From contig NZ_LSRP01000081.1 in the NCBI RefSeq assembly GCF_001885585.1, positions 1-64,000 on the forward strand: DNA of 64,000 bases, written 5' to 3'. The stretch comes from Pararhizobium antarcticum. Its GTDB lineage: Bacteria; Pseudomonadota; Alphaproteobacteria; Rhizobiales; Rhizobiaceae. Numbering within the stretch: the first letter of the stretch is position 1; every line of letters starts with the position of its first letter. The notes beneath the pieces are model-generated. The model worked only from the letters and a program-made list of their open reading frames with translations. It was not told where the DNA came from and did not search any database. The translations under genes were made by a program, and so were the position numbers. This document shows positions 26,980 to 35,819 of this stretch, piece by piece.

Positions 26980-27462
26980 ATGACCATGAGCGACACGCAT
27001 GAAACGCATTTGCTGCCGCGGCTCTCGACAAAGCTGCTTTTCACCATCCTGATCGCCGGGTTTGCTGCGGATATTGCCTGGGAAATCTGGGCGAGAGGGA
27101 TAACGCCGCTTCTTGTCGGCGGAGCGCTGGAACCCGCCGCGCTCGTCCAGAGCGTGTTCGGATTCCAGAACCGGTTTGCCGCAGAAATCATCCACGCCAT
27201 CGTCGGTATCGTTTTCTATCCGATCGGCTACCTGTTCATCGCCAGACCGCTTCAACGCATGATCGTACCAAACCTTCCACTGTTCCTGACAGGTCTCGGT
27301 TTCGGGACAGGCCTGTGGATCTTCGCACTCTATGTCATGGCGCACCTGATTGCCGGCCTGCCCGCTTTCCTAGGGTTCATCCCGTTGACCTGGGCATCAC
27401 TGGTGGGACACTGGCTCTTCGGCCTCGTCGTCGCCTATGTCGTCTGGTACCGCGAGCATTGA
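26980..27462 (+). CDS. Four-helix membrane protein of unknown function
   Basis: 160 residues with four hydrophobic segments (about 18-36, 65-88, 100-122, 130-155). Short cytoplasmic N-terminus MTMSDTHETHLLPRL. ATG at 26980 follows AGGGGAAAATGCC. An open frame reaching back to 26116 overlaps the TTC38 gene and is not real. It lies 46 bp downstream of the TTC38-like gene on the same strand and probably ends the ECF operon. No recognised family. Confidence 0.78.
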   Translation: MTMSDTHETHLLPRLSTKLLFTILIAGFAADIAWEIWARGITPLLVGGALEPAALVQSVFGFQNRFAAEIIHAIVGIVFYPIGYLFIARPLQRMIVPNLPLFLTGLGFGTGLWIFALYVMAHLIAGLPAFLGFIPLTWASLVGHWLFGLVVAYVVWYREH

Positions 27463-27560
27463 GCGTGCAGGCCAACCAAGGCGTTCAATGCAAGCCTCTC
27501 GTCCGCGATCGGAATTGCGGGCGGGATTGCTGTTCAATGGCCATCAACGGGCCCCGCCTC

Positions 27561-28355
27561 TTAGAAACCAAGTTCGGTGAGCCCGGCATCGAGCTGATCC
27601 GGTTGTATCTGATGACCGCCACCATGGATGCAAAGCGCCATTTCACCACGATTGCAGCCGGGCGCCACTGCGCAAGCAATGTCGCCAATCTGCTTTTTGA
27701 CTTCCATCTCGCAACTCGCACGTTGCCGCACGATTGCCATGCTTTTAAAGGCATCGCCCTGATGGAACTCTTGCCCGATGGCACGACCGCTCAACGGGAA
27801 CGTTCTATCCGCCGTTCCGTGAAAGTGCACGATCGGCGGCATGTCAGTCACGCAATCCTGTGGTCTCGGCAGCGGGTCCCAGAAGACGCCGGAGAAAGTC
27901 ACGGCCCCTGCCGTGCGGCTGCCCTGCTGACAGAGCGTATACCAGGCCATGGACGCCCCTTGCGAAAAACCGCCAAGCAAGGTGTTTCTCGCGGTAAAGC
28001 CGAAACGTGCCTCCAGATCGTCGAGAACATGGCCGACAAAGCGTTTCTCGTCCCGGAAGTTGCCGGGCGCATTCGGGTGCGACCAGGTTCCATTCAGCCC
28101 ATCGACGGCAGCGAAGGCCAGCCCATGCGCATGCGCGACTTCGACGAGGGCGCGATGGCGCATCTGCAACGCGGCGGAACTCTTGTAGCCGTGAAAAAAG
28201 ACCAGAACGCCTTTGGCGGCAGTGGTTTGAGGCATCTCGATACTGTAGGAGCCATCTTCAACGGTGCAGGCGACAGTGTCGCCGCAATCGGCAGCCTGAA
28301 CCGCGAACGGCGACAGAATAAATGCAGCGACAGCCGCAACACGTTTAAAACCCAC
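27561..28355 (-). CDS. Secreted alpha/beta-hydrolase, PHB-depolymerase/feruloyl-esterase-like
   Basis: 264 residues with an N-terminal signal peptide (VAAVAAFILSPFAVQA). Alpha/beta-hydrolase features: oxyanion region VLVFFHGYKSSA, nucleophile elbow GGFSQGAS, late Asp in HFHGTADRTFPL and His in HGGGHQIQ. Six cysteines suggest disulfides in the periplasm. It resembles LpqC/poly(3-hydroxybutyrate) depolymerase-like esterases. The gene is divergent from the TPP enzyme at 28456 across a 100-bp gap and convergent with the ECF operon. Natural ester substrate is unknown. Confidence 0.88.
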   Translation of the reverse strand: MGFKRVAAVAAFILSPFAVQAADCGDTVACTVEDGSYSIEMPQTTAAKGVLVFFHGYKSSAALQMRHRALVEVAHAHGLAFAAVDGLNGTWSHPNAPGNFRDEKRFVGHVLDDLEARFGFTARNTLLGGFSQGASMAWYTLCQQGSRTAGAVTFSGVFWDPLPRPQDCVTDMPPIVHFHGTADRTFPLSGRAIGQEFHQGDAFKSMAIVRQRASCEMEVKKQIGDIACAVAPGCNRGEMALCIHGGGHQIQPDQLDAGLTELGF

Positions 28356-28455
28356 CTGTTGGCCTCCAGCGTCAAACCTTCAAATTCAAGTACAGTCTTT
28401 GTTAATGCCCGGCAATTTTCCGGGGCTTCACGATTTCGCGAGAGGCGCATGCCGC

Positions 28456-30090
28456 ATGTCTGATACCAACACGTCCACAGCAACGCGCGTTGCCGATACT
28501 GTTGCCGCAACGCTATACGCCTACGGCATTCGCCATGCCTTCGGCATGCCGGGCGGCGAGGTTGTCACATTGATCGATGGTTTGGAAAAGGCCGGCATCG
28601 CCTTTCACCTGGCACGCCATGAAACTGCAGCGGCCTCAATGGCCGCGGGCGCCAGCGTGACAACCGCAACGCCCGGCCTCCTTGTCACCACCGTCGGGCC
28701 GGGTCTTGCCAATGCCGTCAACGGTATCGCCGATGCCGCACAGGAACACGTCCCGCTGGTGGTGATATCCGGCATCGTCGATCGCGCCACCCGGGCGCGC
28801 TACACCCATCAAGTCATCGACCAGGCGCAAATGCTGCGGCCGCTGGTCAAGGCGAGCTTCGAGATCGAGCTGGAAAGTGCTGGCCCGACGGTCGCTCGGG
28901 CCTTGGCTATTGCCCTTACGGAACCGATGGGCCCCGTGCATCTCGACCTTTCACCGGCTGTCGCAGCCATGATGGACCCGGTACCGCGTATTCTACAGCC
29001 GACGCTCATCTTGACACCATCAGTGCGCGCCGCTGATCCCGCGATCCTCTCTCTTGCTCGCGATTTATCCCATGCCGAGCGTCCGCTGATCCTTGCAGGC
29101 TTCGAAGCGGCACGGGCGAACGCCGGAGACTATGTTTTGCGCCTGGCGGAGGCGATCGGAGCTCCTGTTCTGACGACCTACAAGGGCAAGGGGCTGATCC
29201 CTGAAAACCATCCGCTTGCGTTGGGCGGCGGCGGCCTGTCGCCGCGCGCCGATGCGGTGCTGCTCGATCTGATGCGCCGCGCCGATCTTATCCTGATGAT
29301 CGGTTACGACCCGATCGAAATGCGCCTTGGCTGGCTTGATCCCGTCATCGATGCAAACCGGATGGTAGAGATCACGGCGGCGGCTCCCGATCATGCCATG
29401 CATCATGCCGCAACCCGCCTTATAGCAAACACAGCAGACGCTACGTCTGCACTGGCGGCCGCTGTCAGCTCTCGTCAATCCTGGCCGGATGGCGAACCGA
29501 CGCGCGCAAAGACAAAGCTTCAAGCGCAGATTGCGACCCCCACGACCTGGGGACCGCATGCGATTATTGACATGATCCAGGAAGCTGCTGGAGCCGACGC
29601 CCTCGTCACGGTTGACAGCGGGGCACATCGCATCCTCCTGTCGCAGAAATGGGTGGCGGCCCGGCCACTGTCCTTGCTGCAATCGGCAGGCTTCTGCACC
29701 ATGGCCGCGGCCTTGCCGCTGGCGATCGGCGCCAAGACCGCCGACCCGGCGCGACGTGTCTTTGCCGTCATGGGCGACGGCGGACTGGAAATGGGGATCG
29801 GTGAGCTTGCGACGCTACGCGACCTTGGCCGTCCCATCACCATCGTCGTGTTTCAGGATCGCAGCCTGGCGCTGATCGCCCTGAAACAGGCATCTGCGGG
29901 GTTGGCTGGGGCAGGCGTTGCACTCGGTGATACCGACTTTGCGACCATCGCCCGCGGCTTTGGCGGATATGGCGTCCGTGTCGGGACAGCTGACGACCTG
30001 CGCCAAGAGCTTTCGCAGGCATCCCAGCGAAACGTGTTTACGCTCATCTCATGCAGGTTTGATGCCGATGCTTACGAAAACGCATTCTGA
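28456..30090 (+). CDS. Thiamine-diphosphate-dependent decarboxylase/synthase (acetolactate-synthase-like)
   Basis: 544 residues with the three-domain TPP layout. The catalytic Glu lies in HLARHETAAASMAAGASV; the central domain is NAD/FAD-fold-like; the metal-diphosphate motif GDGGLEMGIGELATLRDLG, followed by IVVFQDRSLALI, replaces the usual GDGx~26NN. It resembles acetolactate synthase-type enzymes but is not a clear IlvB: the partner IlvN is absent. A CoA-transferase two genes downstream raises the oxalyl-CoA-decarboxylase-like possibility, but sequence evidence for that is weak. ATG at 28456; overlaps the next gene by up to 29 bp. Confidence 0.85.
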   Translation: MSDTNTSTATRVADTVAATLYAYGIRHAFGMPGGEVVTLIDGLEKAGIAFHLARHETAAASMAAGASVTTATPGLLVTTVGPGLANAVNGIADAAQEHVPLVVISGIVDRATRARYTHQVIDQAQMLRPLVKASFEIELESAGPTVARALAIALTEPMGPVHLDLSPAVAAMMDPVPRILQPTLILTPSVRAADPAILSLARDLSHAERPLILAGFEAARANAGDYVLRLAEAIGAPVLTTYKGKGLIPENHPLALGGGGLSPRADAVLLDLMRRADLILMIGYDPIEMRLGWLDPVIDANRMVEITAAAPDHAMHHAATRLIANTADATSALAAAVSSRQSWPDGEPTRAKTKLQAQIATPTTWGPHAIIDMIQEAAGADALVTVDSGAHRILLSQKWVAARPLSLLQSAGFCTMAAALPLAIGAKTADPARRVFAVMGDGGLEMGIGELATLRDLGRPITIVVFQDRSLALIALKQASAGLAGAGVALGDTDFATIARGFGGYGVRVGTADDLRQELSQASQRNVFTLISCRFDADAYENAF

Positions 30091-31234
30091 TCCCGCCCCC
30101 GCCCCCGCTCCGGTGCTGGCGCAACGCGCAAAGCGTCCGCGTGATCCGCGTCTTGATGTCTTTCGTGGCGTCGGCATGCTGATCATTCTCGTCGCTCATG
30201 TGCCGAGTGATCACTGGGCGCTGTGGATTCCGGCGCGCTTCGGGTTTTCAGATGCGACGGAGATGTTCGTCTTCCTGTCCGGCATGGCATCTGCCATTGC
30301 CTTTGGCCGCCTGTTTGATCGCGAAGGCACCCTGATGCTCACCGCCCGAGTTGTTCAGCGCATCTGGCAGATCTACTGGTCGCATATCTGTGTTTTCCTC
30401 GTCATAGCGACGCTGATGTCCCTCGCGGGCAACAAGCCGGACGGCACATCCTACATCCAAAGCCTAAATCTGGTGCGGTTCTTCGACGATCCCGCACCGC
30501 TGCTGATCGGGCTTTTGACGCTCACCTACGTTCCCAACTATTTCGATATCCTGCCGATGTATATGGTGATCCTCGCACTGATGCCGGTGATGCTTCTGGC
30601 CGAGCGTATCCATCGCCTTCTTCCCATGGTGCTGATGGCGCTCCTCTGGCTCACGGCACAGTTTTCGCTGGTGCATTTTCCCGCCGAGCCCTGGACGGAG
30701 CGGCCATGGTTCTTCAATCCGTTCGGCTGGCAGCTGATCTTCTTCCTTGGTTTTTTTCTGATGCGCGGCACGTTCGTCGCGCCTCCGCTCAATCGCTGGC
30801 TGATGACGCTGGCCTTTGTCATTGTCGTGACGACCATTCCCTTTGCCTGGTACATGATCCTCAACGCCTCGCCGTTTTTCCGCGAAGCGGCACACGCTCT
30901 TTTGCCGCTGACGGACAAGACCGCATTCGGTCTGCTGCGTCTTATTCATTTCCTCGCCCTTGCCTATATCGCTGTTCATGCGGTCGGGGTTGGTGGTCGC
31001 CGGCTGCTTCATCCCATTGTATATCCCGTGACGGGGGTCTTGATGAAGGTGGGCCAGCAATCGCTCGCGGTGTTCATCATCGGCATGGTGGTGGCGCAAA
31101 TCATCGGTATCTGGCTCGATCATGCCGGTCGCACGCCGCTGCCCACCGCGATCGCAAACCTTGCCGGTTTCACTGTTCTGATCGCAACGGCCTATCTTGT
31201 CGGCTGGTTCAAGGCCGCGCCTTGGAAAACCTGA
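30062..31234 (+). CDS. OpgC-like membrane acyltransferase
   Basis: About 390 residues, ten or so membrane segments. RDPRLDVFRGVGMLIILVAH at the N-terminus, with DVFRG and the conserved His, is the signature of the OpgC_C/acyltransferase-3 clan; OpgC succinylates periplasmic glucans. It overlaps the TPP gene's end and precedes a family-III CoA-transferase by 24 bp, so the three form one operon. ATG at 30062 or 30068 are both possible; the AGG at 30055-30057 is nearer the usual distance for the former. Transferred acyl group unknown. Confidence 0.87.
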   Translation: MPMLTKTHSDPAPAPAPVLAQRAKRPRDPRLDVFRGVGMLIILVAHVPSDHWALWIPARFGFSDATEMFVFLSGMASAIAFGRLFDREGTLMLTARVVQRIWQIYWSHICVFLVIATLMSLAGNKPDGTSYIQSLNLVRFFDDPAPLLIGLLTLTYVPNYFDILPMYMVILALMPVMLLAERIHRLLPMVLMALLWLTAQFSLVHFPAEPWTERPWFFNPFGWQLIFFLGFFLMRGTFVAPPLNRWLMTLAFVIVVTTIPFAWYMILNASPFFREAAHALLPLTDKTAFGLLRLIHFLALAYIAVHAVGVGGRRLLHPIVYPVTGVLMKVGQQSLAVFIIGMVVAQIIGIWLDHAGRTPLPTAIANLAGFTVLIATAYLVGWFKAAPWKT

Positions 31235-31258
31235 TGTTCATACGGAAAGAGTGAGACA

Positions 31259-32473
31259 ATGATGCAGGCGGACACGCAACGGCAAATGGGCAGCCTGGAT
31301 GGGCTGCGCATCCTCGATCTTTCACGCATCCTTGCAGGTCCAACGGCAACGCAGCTCCTCGCTGATCTCGGGGCGGAGGTTATCAAGGTCGAGAAACGGG
31401 AATGCGGCGACGATACGCGCAGCTGGGGGCCACCCTTTGTAGCCGACGCGGATGGCACTGACAGCGATCTGAGTGCCTATTTTCTCTGTGCCAACCGCAA
31501 CAAGAAGTCCATTGCCATCGACCTTGCAACGGAAGACGGCGTTGCACTCGTGCGCCGGCTTGTCGCCATTTCCGACGTCGTCGTCGAAAACTACAAACCA
31601 GGTGACCTTTCCCGGCGCGGCATCGGATATGAGGATCTTGTCCAGATCAAGCCCGACATTGTCTGGTGCTCCATCACCGGATTCGGCCAGACGGGGCCTT
31701 ACTCGGACCGGACCGGCTATGATTTTCTCATTCAGGCGATGGGCGGCATCATGAGCATCACCGGGCAATCCGATGGGCAAGGTGGCGCGCCCGTCAAGGT
31801 CGGCGTCGGCATCGCGGACGTCATGTGCGGAATGTATGCGACCGTTGGAATTCTGGCGGCACTGCGCCACAGGGATCGCACCGGTCAGGGCCAGTATATT
31901 GATCTGGCACTGTATGACTGCCAGGTCGCATGGCTTATCAATTCCGCGACCAATCATCTTGTCTCGGGCCGTGTGCCGGGACGCATCGGCAATGCGCACC
32001 CCAATATCGCCCCTTACCAGACCTTTGCCGCATCTGACGAGCATCTGGCCGTGGCAGTCGGCAACGACCAGCAGTTCGCGCGTTTCGCGCAGGCGATCGG
32101 CAGGACGGAACTGGCGCAGGACGAGCGGTTTCGCAAAAACAGCGACAGGGTCGTGAACCTTGCAGCACTTCAAGCGATCATCGAAGGCGAGATCGCAAAG
32201 GACACGGCGCTCTCCTGGGAGCGCCGTCTGCTTGCTGCGGGCATTCCGGCTGGCAGGGTCGCCGGCGTCGATACGGTCTTGACCGATCCGCACACGCTGG
32301 CGCGAGGGATGGTCGTGTCGATGCAGGACGACGACGGTAATCCTCCCGTTCGAGTTCTCGGCAATCCCCTGAAAATGTCGGCGACCCCCGTTCAATACCG
32401 CAGTCGCCCGCCGCACCTGGACGAAGATCGCACAGCGGTGATGCAGATGCTGGAGCCTGAACCAAAACCATGA
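31259..32473 (+). CDS. CaiB/BaiF family-III CoA-transferase
   Basis: 404 residues. Opening GLRILDLSRILAGPTATQLL and GAEVIKVEKRECGDDTRSWG, and mid-protein GVGIADVMCGMYATVGILAA carrying the conserved catalytic Asp, place it in the formyl-CoA/carnitine CoA-transferase family. It transfers CoA between carboxylic acids, probably in the cytosol. It is the third gene of the operon with the TPP enzyme and OpgC-like membrane protein. Substrates cannot be read from sequence. The start ATG at 31259 precedes a second ATG. Confidence 0.93.
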   Translation: MMQADTQRQMGSLDGLRILDLSRILAGPTATQLLADLGAEVIKVEKRECGDDTRSWGPPFVADADGTDSDLSAYFLCANRNKKSIAIDLATEDGVALVRRLVAISDVVVENYKPGDLSRRGIGYEDLVQIKPDIVWCSITGFGQTGPYSDRTGYDFLIQAMGGIMSITGQSDGQGGAPVKVGVGIADVMCGMYATVGILAALRHRDRTGQGQYIDLALYDCQVAWLINSATNHLVSGRVPGRIGNAHPNIAPYQTFAASDEHLAVAVGNDQQFARFAQAIGRTELAQDERFRKNSDRVVNLAALQAIIEGEIAKDTALSWERRLLAAGIPAGRVAGVDTVLTDPHTLARGMVVSMQDDDGNPPVRVLGNPLKMSATPVQYRSRPPHLDEDRTAVMQMLEPEPKP

Positions 32474-32528
32474 CCGGCGATGCATCTATTGTTCGCAACT
32501 CCGATGCAGATCTTCTTCGGCAAATGCC

Positions 32529-32969
32529 TTACTGCGTCTTGACGACCGGCCAGTTTTCATCGGCTTTCCTGATATAGCCCGTCGTGTCCTGACGCCAGCT
32601 TTTCTGAACGCCCTTGTTATAGTTGAGATACAGTTTCCCGCCGGTAATCGTGAAAGCGGCTGGATCGATCGGGGCCTTGTAGCCGGAGGCCGTTCCATAG
32701 GCGCAGTAACCACCGTATTGAGGCGCATACGTCTCGGGATTGGCTTGGAAAGCGTCACGGTTGTCGGCAGATGCGAAGAGAAAAAGGGCATCTTTGTAGG
32801 TGACGGAGTATGTCTCCAACCCTTTGACCGGTTTTTCCTGTTTGAAATAGGCAACCGCGTCATAGCCGGAAATCGCGACACCGTCTGCTGCATTGATTTC
32901 GCCGGCGACCGCCTGCGTGGCCACAATCGTCATCATCAACACTCCAATCAGATATTGTACCATTTTCAT
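32529..32969 (-). CDS. Exported YHS-domain protein
   Basis: 146 residues. Signal peptide YLIGVLMMTIVATQAVAG followed by a YHS domain with VAISGYDAVAYFKQEKPVKG and YGGYCAYGTASGYK. YHS proteins of this sort are periplasmic and often implicated in metal (copper) handling, though function is not established. ATG at 32969 has GGAAGGAAAATGTG upstream and is preferred to 33002. Convergent with the CoA-transferase operon. Upstream lies a 544-bp gap before msrP. Confidence 0.85.
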   Translation of the reverse strand: MKMVQYLIGVLMMTIVATQAVAGEINAADGVAISGYDAVAYFKQEKPVKGLETYSVTYKDALFLFASADNRDAFQANPETYAPQYGGYCAYGTASGYKAPIDPAAFTITGGKLYLNYNKGVQKSWRQDTTGYIRKADENWPVVKTQ

Positions 32970-33513
32970 CACATTTTCCTTCCTGATGTCCGTTCCTATC
33001 AACTCATGTGCAGTATGGACGCACCCTCCCCTGCCCGCTCACCCGCGGATCAATGCACGTTCGACCCGGTCGGCGCACGCCAGACAAACAACAGCAAGGA
33101 CGGTAAAAACGATCGAAGAGAGGTCTTCAAAAACGGTACCGCGGAGAAAGGGCAAACCATACATCCAGAGCCCTGCGAGACAGGCGGTGACCGGTGCAGC
33201 AGGCAACCTTGGACGGGCGGTGGTCGCACATCCGGCCGCAAAATGCTTCCTGTCTGTTGGACGTTGCTGAGCGCGCTGCGTTACAGCGGGACGAAATAAA
33301 AAATCCTTCTGGATCGGTTTCTCTCTCTGCGTGTCGGCAAAGACGGGCAATAGGCGTCGATCTCCGCGCGCTCCGCGACCCCGTCGTCATCGTCCGATCA
33401 CGCCCTGCGCACGAAAAATTGGGTTTCTTCCGCTTCGATTCCCGGCATAACAGCACGTGATCGGGGCAATCTGGGTTGGCCGCGATTGCTCGACCTGTGT
33501 GAAAGGACCAACA
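32970..33513. other. Gap between YHS gene and msrP, possible membrane-protein remnant
   Basis: On the minus strand at about 33210-33039 an open frame reads CLAGLWMYGLPFLRGTVFED then a hydrophobic helix VFTVLAVVCLACADRV ending ALIRG and a stop. It looks like the C-terminus of a DUF6580-like membrane protein (pattern GLPFFRNTxxGD), but the upstream portion is not recognisable. I regard it as a decayed fragment. No other gene is seen; msrPQ promoter should be at the right end. Confidence 0.35.
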
Positions 33514-34461
33514 ATGCCGGCCTATCGTCCGCCAAGAATTGCCGCTTCCGAAATCACCCCGAACGCTGTTTATCTGCAGCGCCGCGAATTTCTTGCTGCC
33601 GGGGCCTTCGGCGCGATGTCGCTTTTGTCCACGCACCGATCCGAAGCCGCAGCACTTTCCACCGTGTCCAGCGCCTACAAGGTCGATGAAACGCCGACCT
33701 CGCGGGAGGATGTCACGACCTACAACAACTACTATGAGTTTGGGCTCGACAAGGCGGATCCCGCGGCCCTGTCCGGTGATTTCAAACCGCTTCCATGGGC
33801 GATCAAGGTTGACGGCATGGTCGGCAAACCCGGCACATTCGATCTTGAGCAACTCCTGAAAGACTTTCCCATCGAGGACAGAACCTATCGTATGCGCTGT
33901 GTCGAGGGATGGTCCATGGTCATTCCCTGGAACGGATTTCCGCTCGCAGCTTTGCTGGACAAGGTTGAGCCGCTCGGCAGCGCCAAATACGTTGCCTTCG
34001 AGACCGTTGTTCGTCCGGAAGAAATGCCAGGACAGAAAAGCGTCTTCCAGTCCTTGCCATGGCCCTATGTGGAGGGGCTTCGCCTCGACGAAGCGCGGCA
34101 TCCTCTGGCACTTCTGGCCGTGGGACTGTACGGCGAGACACTACCGAACCAGAACGGCGCACCGATCAGGCTGGTGGTGCCATGGAAGTATGGATTCAAG
34201 GGGATCAAGTCGATCGTCCGCATAACCTTGACCGACACGCAGCCCGTCAACACCTGGCAGGCCGCCAATGCGCGGGAATACGGATTCTATGCCAATGTGA
34301 ACCCGGCGGTGGATCATCCCCGCTGGAGCCAGGCGACCGAGCGGCGCATTGGCGAGAGCGGGTTCTTCAATGCCGGCCGTCACCCCACCCTTCCCTTCAA
34401 CGGCTATGCCGACGAAGTTGCAAGCCTTTATGCAGGCATGGATCTGCGGACCAACTTTTGA
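33514..34461 (+). CDS. msrP: Protein-methionine-sulfoxide reductase catalytic subunit MsrP
   Basis: Periplasmic molybdopterin enzyme repairing oxidised methionines in envelope proteins. 315 residues. Twin-arginine export motif [17 protein letters not shown] (Arg23-Arg24). Molybdenum ligand Cys129 in [19 protein letters not shown], and the SUOX-fold segment [21 protein letters not shown] at 33514 follows GAAAGGACCAACA; an upstream frame to 33457 lacks a site. Its TGA shares one base with the msrQ ATG (34459-34463). The pair is intact. Confidence 0.96.
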   Translation: MPAYRPPRIAASEITPNAVYLQRREFLAAGAFGAMSLLSTHRSEAAALSTVSSAYKVDETPTSREDVTTYNNYYEFGLDKADPAALSGDFKPLPWAIKVDGMVGKPGTFDLEQLLKDFPIEDRTYRMRCVEGWSMVIPWNGFPLAALLDKVEPLGSAKYVAFETVVRPEEMPGQKSVFQSLPWPYVEGLRLDEARHPLALLAVGLYGETLPNQNGAPIRLVVPWKYGFKGIKSIVRITLTDTQPVNTWQAANAREYGFYANVNPAVDHPRWSQATERRIGESGFFNAGRHPTLPFNGYADEVASLYAGMDLRTNF

Positions 34462-35099
34462 TGAAGCCGACCTTGCGCAGCTCCTTGAAGCAATGGCAGC
34501 CGACATTGGTCTGGCTGACGTATGCCGTCGGACTTGCGCCTGCGGTTTGGTATTTTTACCTTGGCGCAACGGGCGGGCTTGGCGCGGATCCCGTCAAGAC
34601 TTTCGAATTGTTTCTCGGGCTCTGGGGCTTGCGGTTTCTAATCCTGACTTTGGCGGTAAGCCCGGTTCGCGATCTGATGGGTTGGAATTTTATTGCCTAT
34701 CGCCGGGCACTTGGGCTCCTGTGTTTCTATTATATCCTGCTTCACTTCACGGTCTATCTTGTGCTGGATCAAGCGCTCGATGTTACCGCCGTCCTGAATG
34801 ATACGCTCAAGCGACCGTTCATCATGTTCGGCATGGCCGGTCTTGCGATGCTGATCCCGTTGGCGCTTACCTCGAATAGGTTCTCGATCAGACGGATGGG
34901 TGCGCACTGGATCAGATTGCATCGCCTGATCTACATCATCGCCGCCTGCGGCGTACTCCACTACGCCTTGTCGACGAAGGTGTTTTCGATGGAACAGTTG
35001 ATTTACATCGGCTTGATCATAGCACTGATCCTCTACCGCAGCGGACGCCCCATCCTGCGCAACCGCAAACCCCGCCGTTACCTGACAACTTCGCCTTGA
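34461..35099 (+). CDS. msrQ: Heme-binding membrane subunit MsrQ
   Basis: Inner-membrane b-type cytochrome that feeds electrons from the respiratory chain to MsrP. 212 residues, six hydrophobic spans. Conserved histidines in YYILLHFTVYLVLDQ and RLHRLIYIIAACGVLHYAL are likely heme ligands; the fold is ferric-reductase-like. It starts at ATG 34461 in a one-base overlap with msrP. Long frames extending upstream run antisense to or out of frame with msrP and are not used. Confidence 0.95.
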   Translation: MKPTLRSSLKQWQPTLVWLTYAVGLAPAVWYFYLGATGGLGADPVKTFELFLGLWGLRFLILTLAVSPVRDLMGWNFIAYRRALGLLCFYYILLHFTVYLVLDQALDVTAVLNDTLKRPFIMFGMAGLAMLIPLALTSNRFSIRRMGAHWIRLHRLIYIIAACGVLHYALSTKVFSMEQLIYIGLIIALILYRSGRPILRNRKPRRYLTTSP

Positions 35100-35220
35100 A
35101 GGGATTGGAACCAACGATCCGGCAGTTTCGCTATTCAGCAAACGGCGGCAGACGCCAGTTGAACCTTGACGAGCCAGCATGGTTCAAGGATGGTCGAGGT
35201 GAACAAGAGGCGAGGTTTTT

Positions 35221-35301
35221 ATGACGGCGTTCACCATCCGCGTTCCAGACGACGTGGCACGCGTGGTCGGTAAATATGTCAAGACGACATCTCGGTCATG
35301 A
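35221..35301 (+). pseudogene. Antitoxin remnant (ribbon-helix-helix N-terminus)
   Basis: Twenty-six codons, MTAFTIRVPDDVARVVGKYV then KTTSRS and a stop. The TIRVPDDVA start is typical of RHH antitoxins of type II ParD/RelB-like modules. The usual ~80-residue protein is cut after TSRS, exactly where a toxin C-terminus begins in another frame, suggesting one internal deletion. Confidence 0.65.
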
Positions 35302-35458
35302 CGCAGAGCTGCCGACCGCTGGTCGCATTGGGCGCATCACCGGCACGCGCGAAGTTGTATTGTCCGACATTCCCTACATCATCCCTTATCGGGTTCACCA
35401 CGATATCGCGATCATTACGGTGATGCACGCCTCTCAGAAATGGCCGAAAAGGGTGTAA
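35276..35458 (+). pseudogene. RelE/ParE toxin remnant (C-terminal half)
   Basis: Reads GRIGRITGTREVVLSDIPYI, then IPYRVHHDIAIITVMHASQK and WPKRV before TAA. This is the end of a RelE/ParE-family mRNA interferase or gyrase toxin (pattern GR-x-GTRE-x-PY-x-YRV-x-LHxxxxWP). The N-terminal half and the antitoxin's end are missing. Frame differs from that of the antitoxin fragment. Unlikely to be functional. Confidence 0.75.
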
Positions 35459-35545
35459 AAGCTGTGTCTCTCCTGGGCAGGACTCCAGCAGCATCAAAGC
35501 TGCAATCGCCCGAACGGAACACCGCGAGACGATCTGGATTTCATT

Positions 35546-35791
35546 TCATTCAACAACGGCGATCGCATGCATAACCCGATGGGTAGTGAACGAGATGGCG
35601 AGACGGCGGTGCTTCGCCGCATTCACGATGCGAAGCACATGGGTCGCCTGCTTGACCCCAAGCGCGGCAGTCGGATCGTCCAGAATCAATACGCGCGCAC
35701 CGAAATGAACCGCGGGGGCAAACGCAAGCGACTGCCGTTCGCCATATTTGCAGGACAGAAACGCTCTGACAAAGGTCTCGTGGTGATCCAC
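35546..35791 (-). pseudogene. Sugar ABC-transporter ATPase fragment (FrcA/RbsA-like)
   Basis: Minus-strand frame contains [20 protein letters not shown], then [20 protein letters not shown] and [11 protein letters not shown]. It is the signature-through-H-loop region of a ribose/fructose-class ABC ATPase, but lacks Walker A, and substitutions affect key spots (LDDP for LDEP; TTHR for ITHQ/N). About 65 codons remain. Lies between the TA remnant and the intact ATPase gene at 35820; not part of that gene. Confidence 0.75.
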
Positions 35792-35819
35792 ACCTCAACA
35801 AGCAGGCCGATCGTAGAAT

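Noticed and set aside
28456-30090. Call of oxalyl-CoA decarboxylase based on the nearby CoA-transferase
   Set aside because: The pairing is suggestive of oxalate degradation, but sequence features look acetolactate-synthase-like and an OpgC-like gene intervenes, so only the general TPP-enzyme call is kept.
33127-34101. Minus-strand 324-codon open frame
   Set aside because: Mostly antisense to msrP and rich in Arg/Gly/Cys; no family match.
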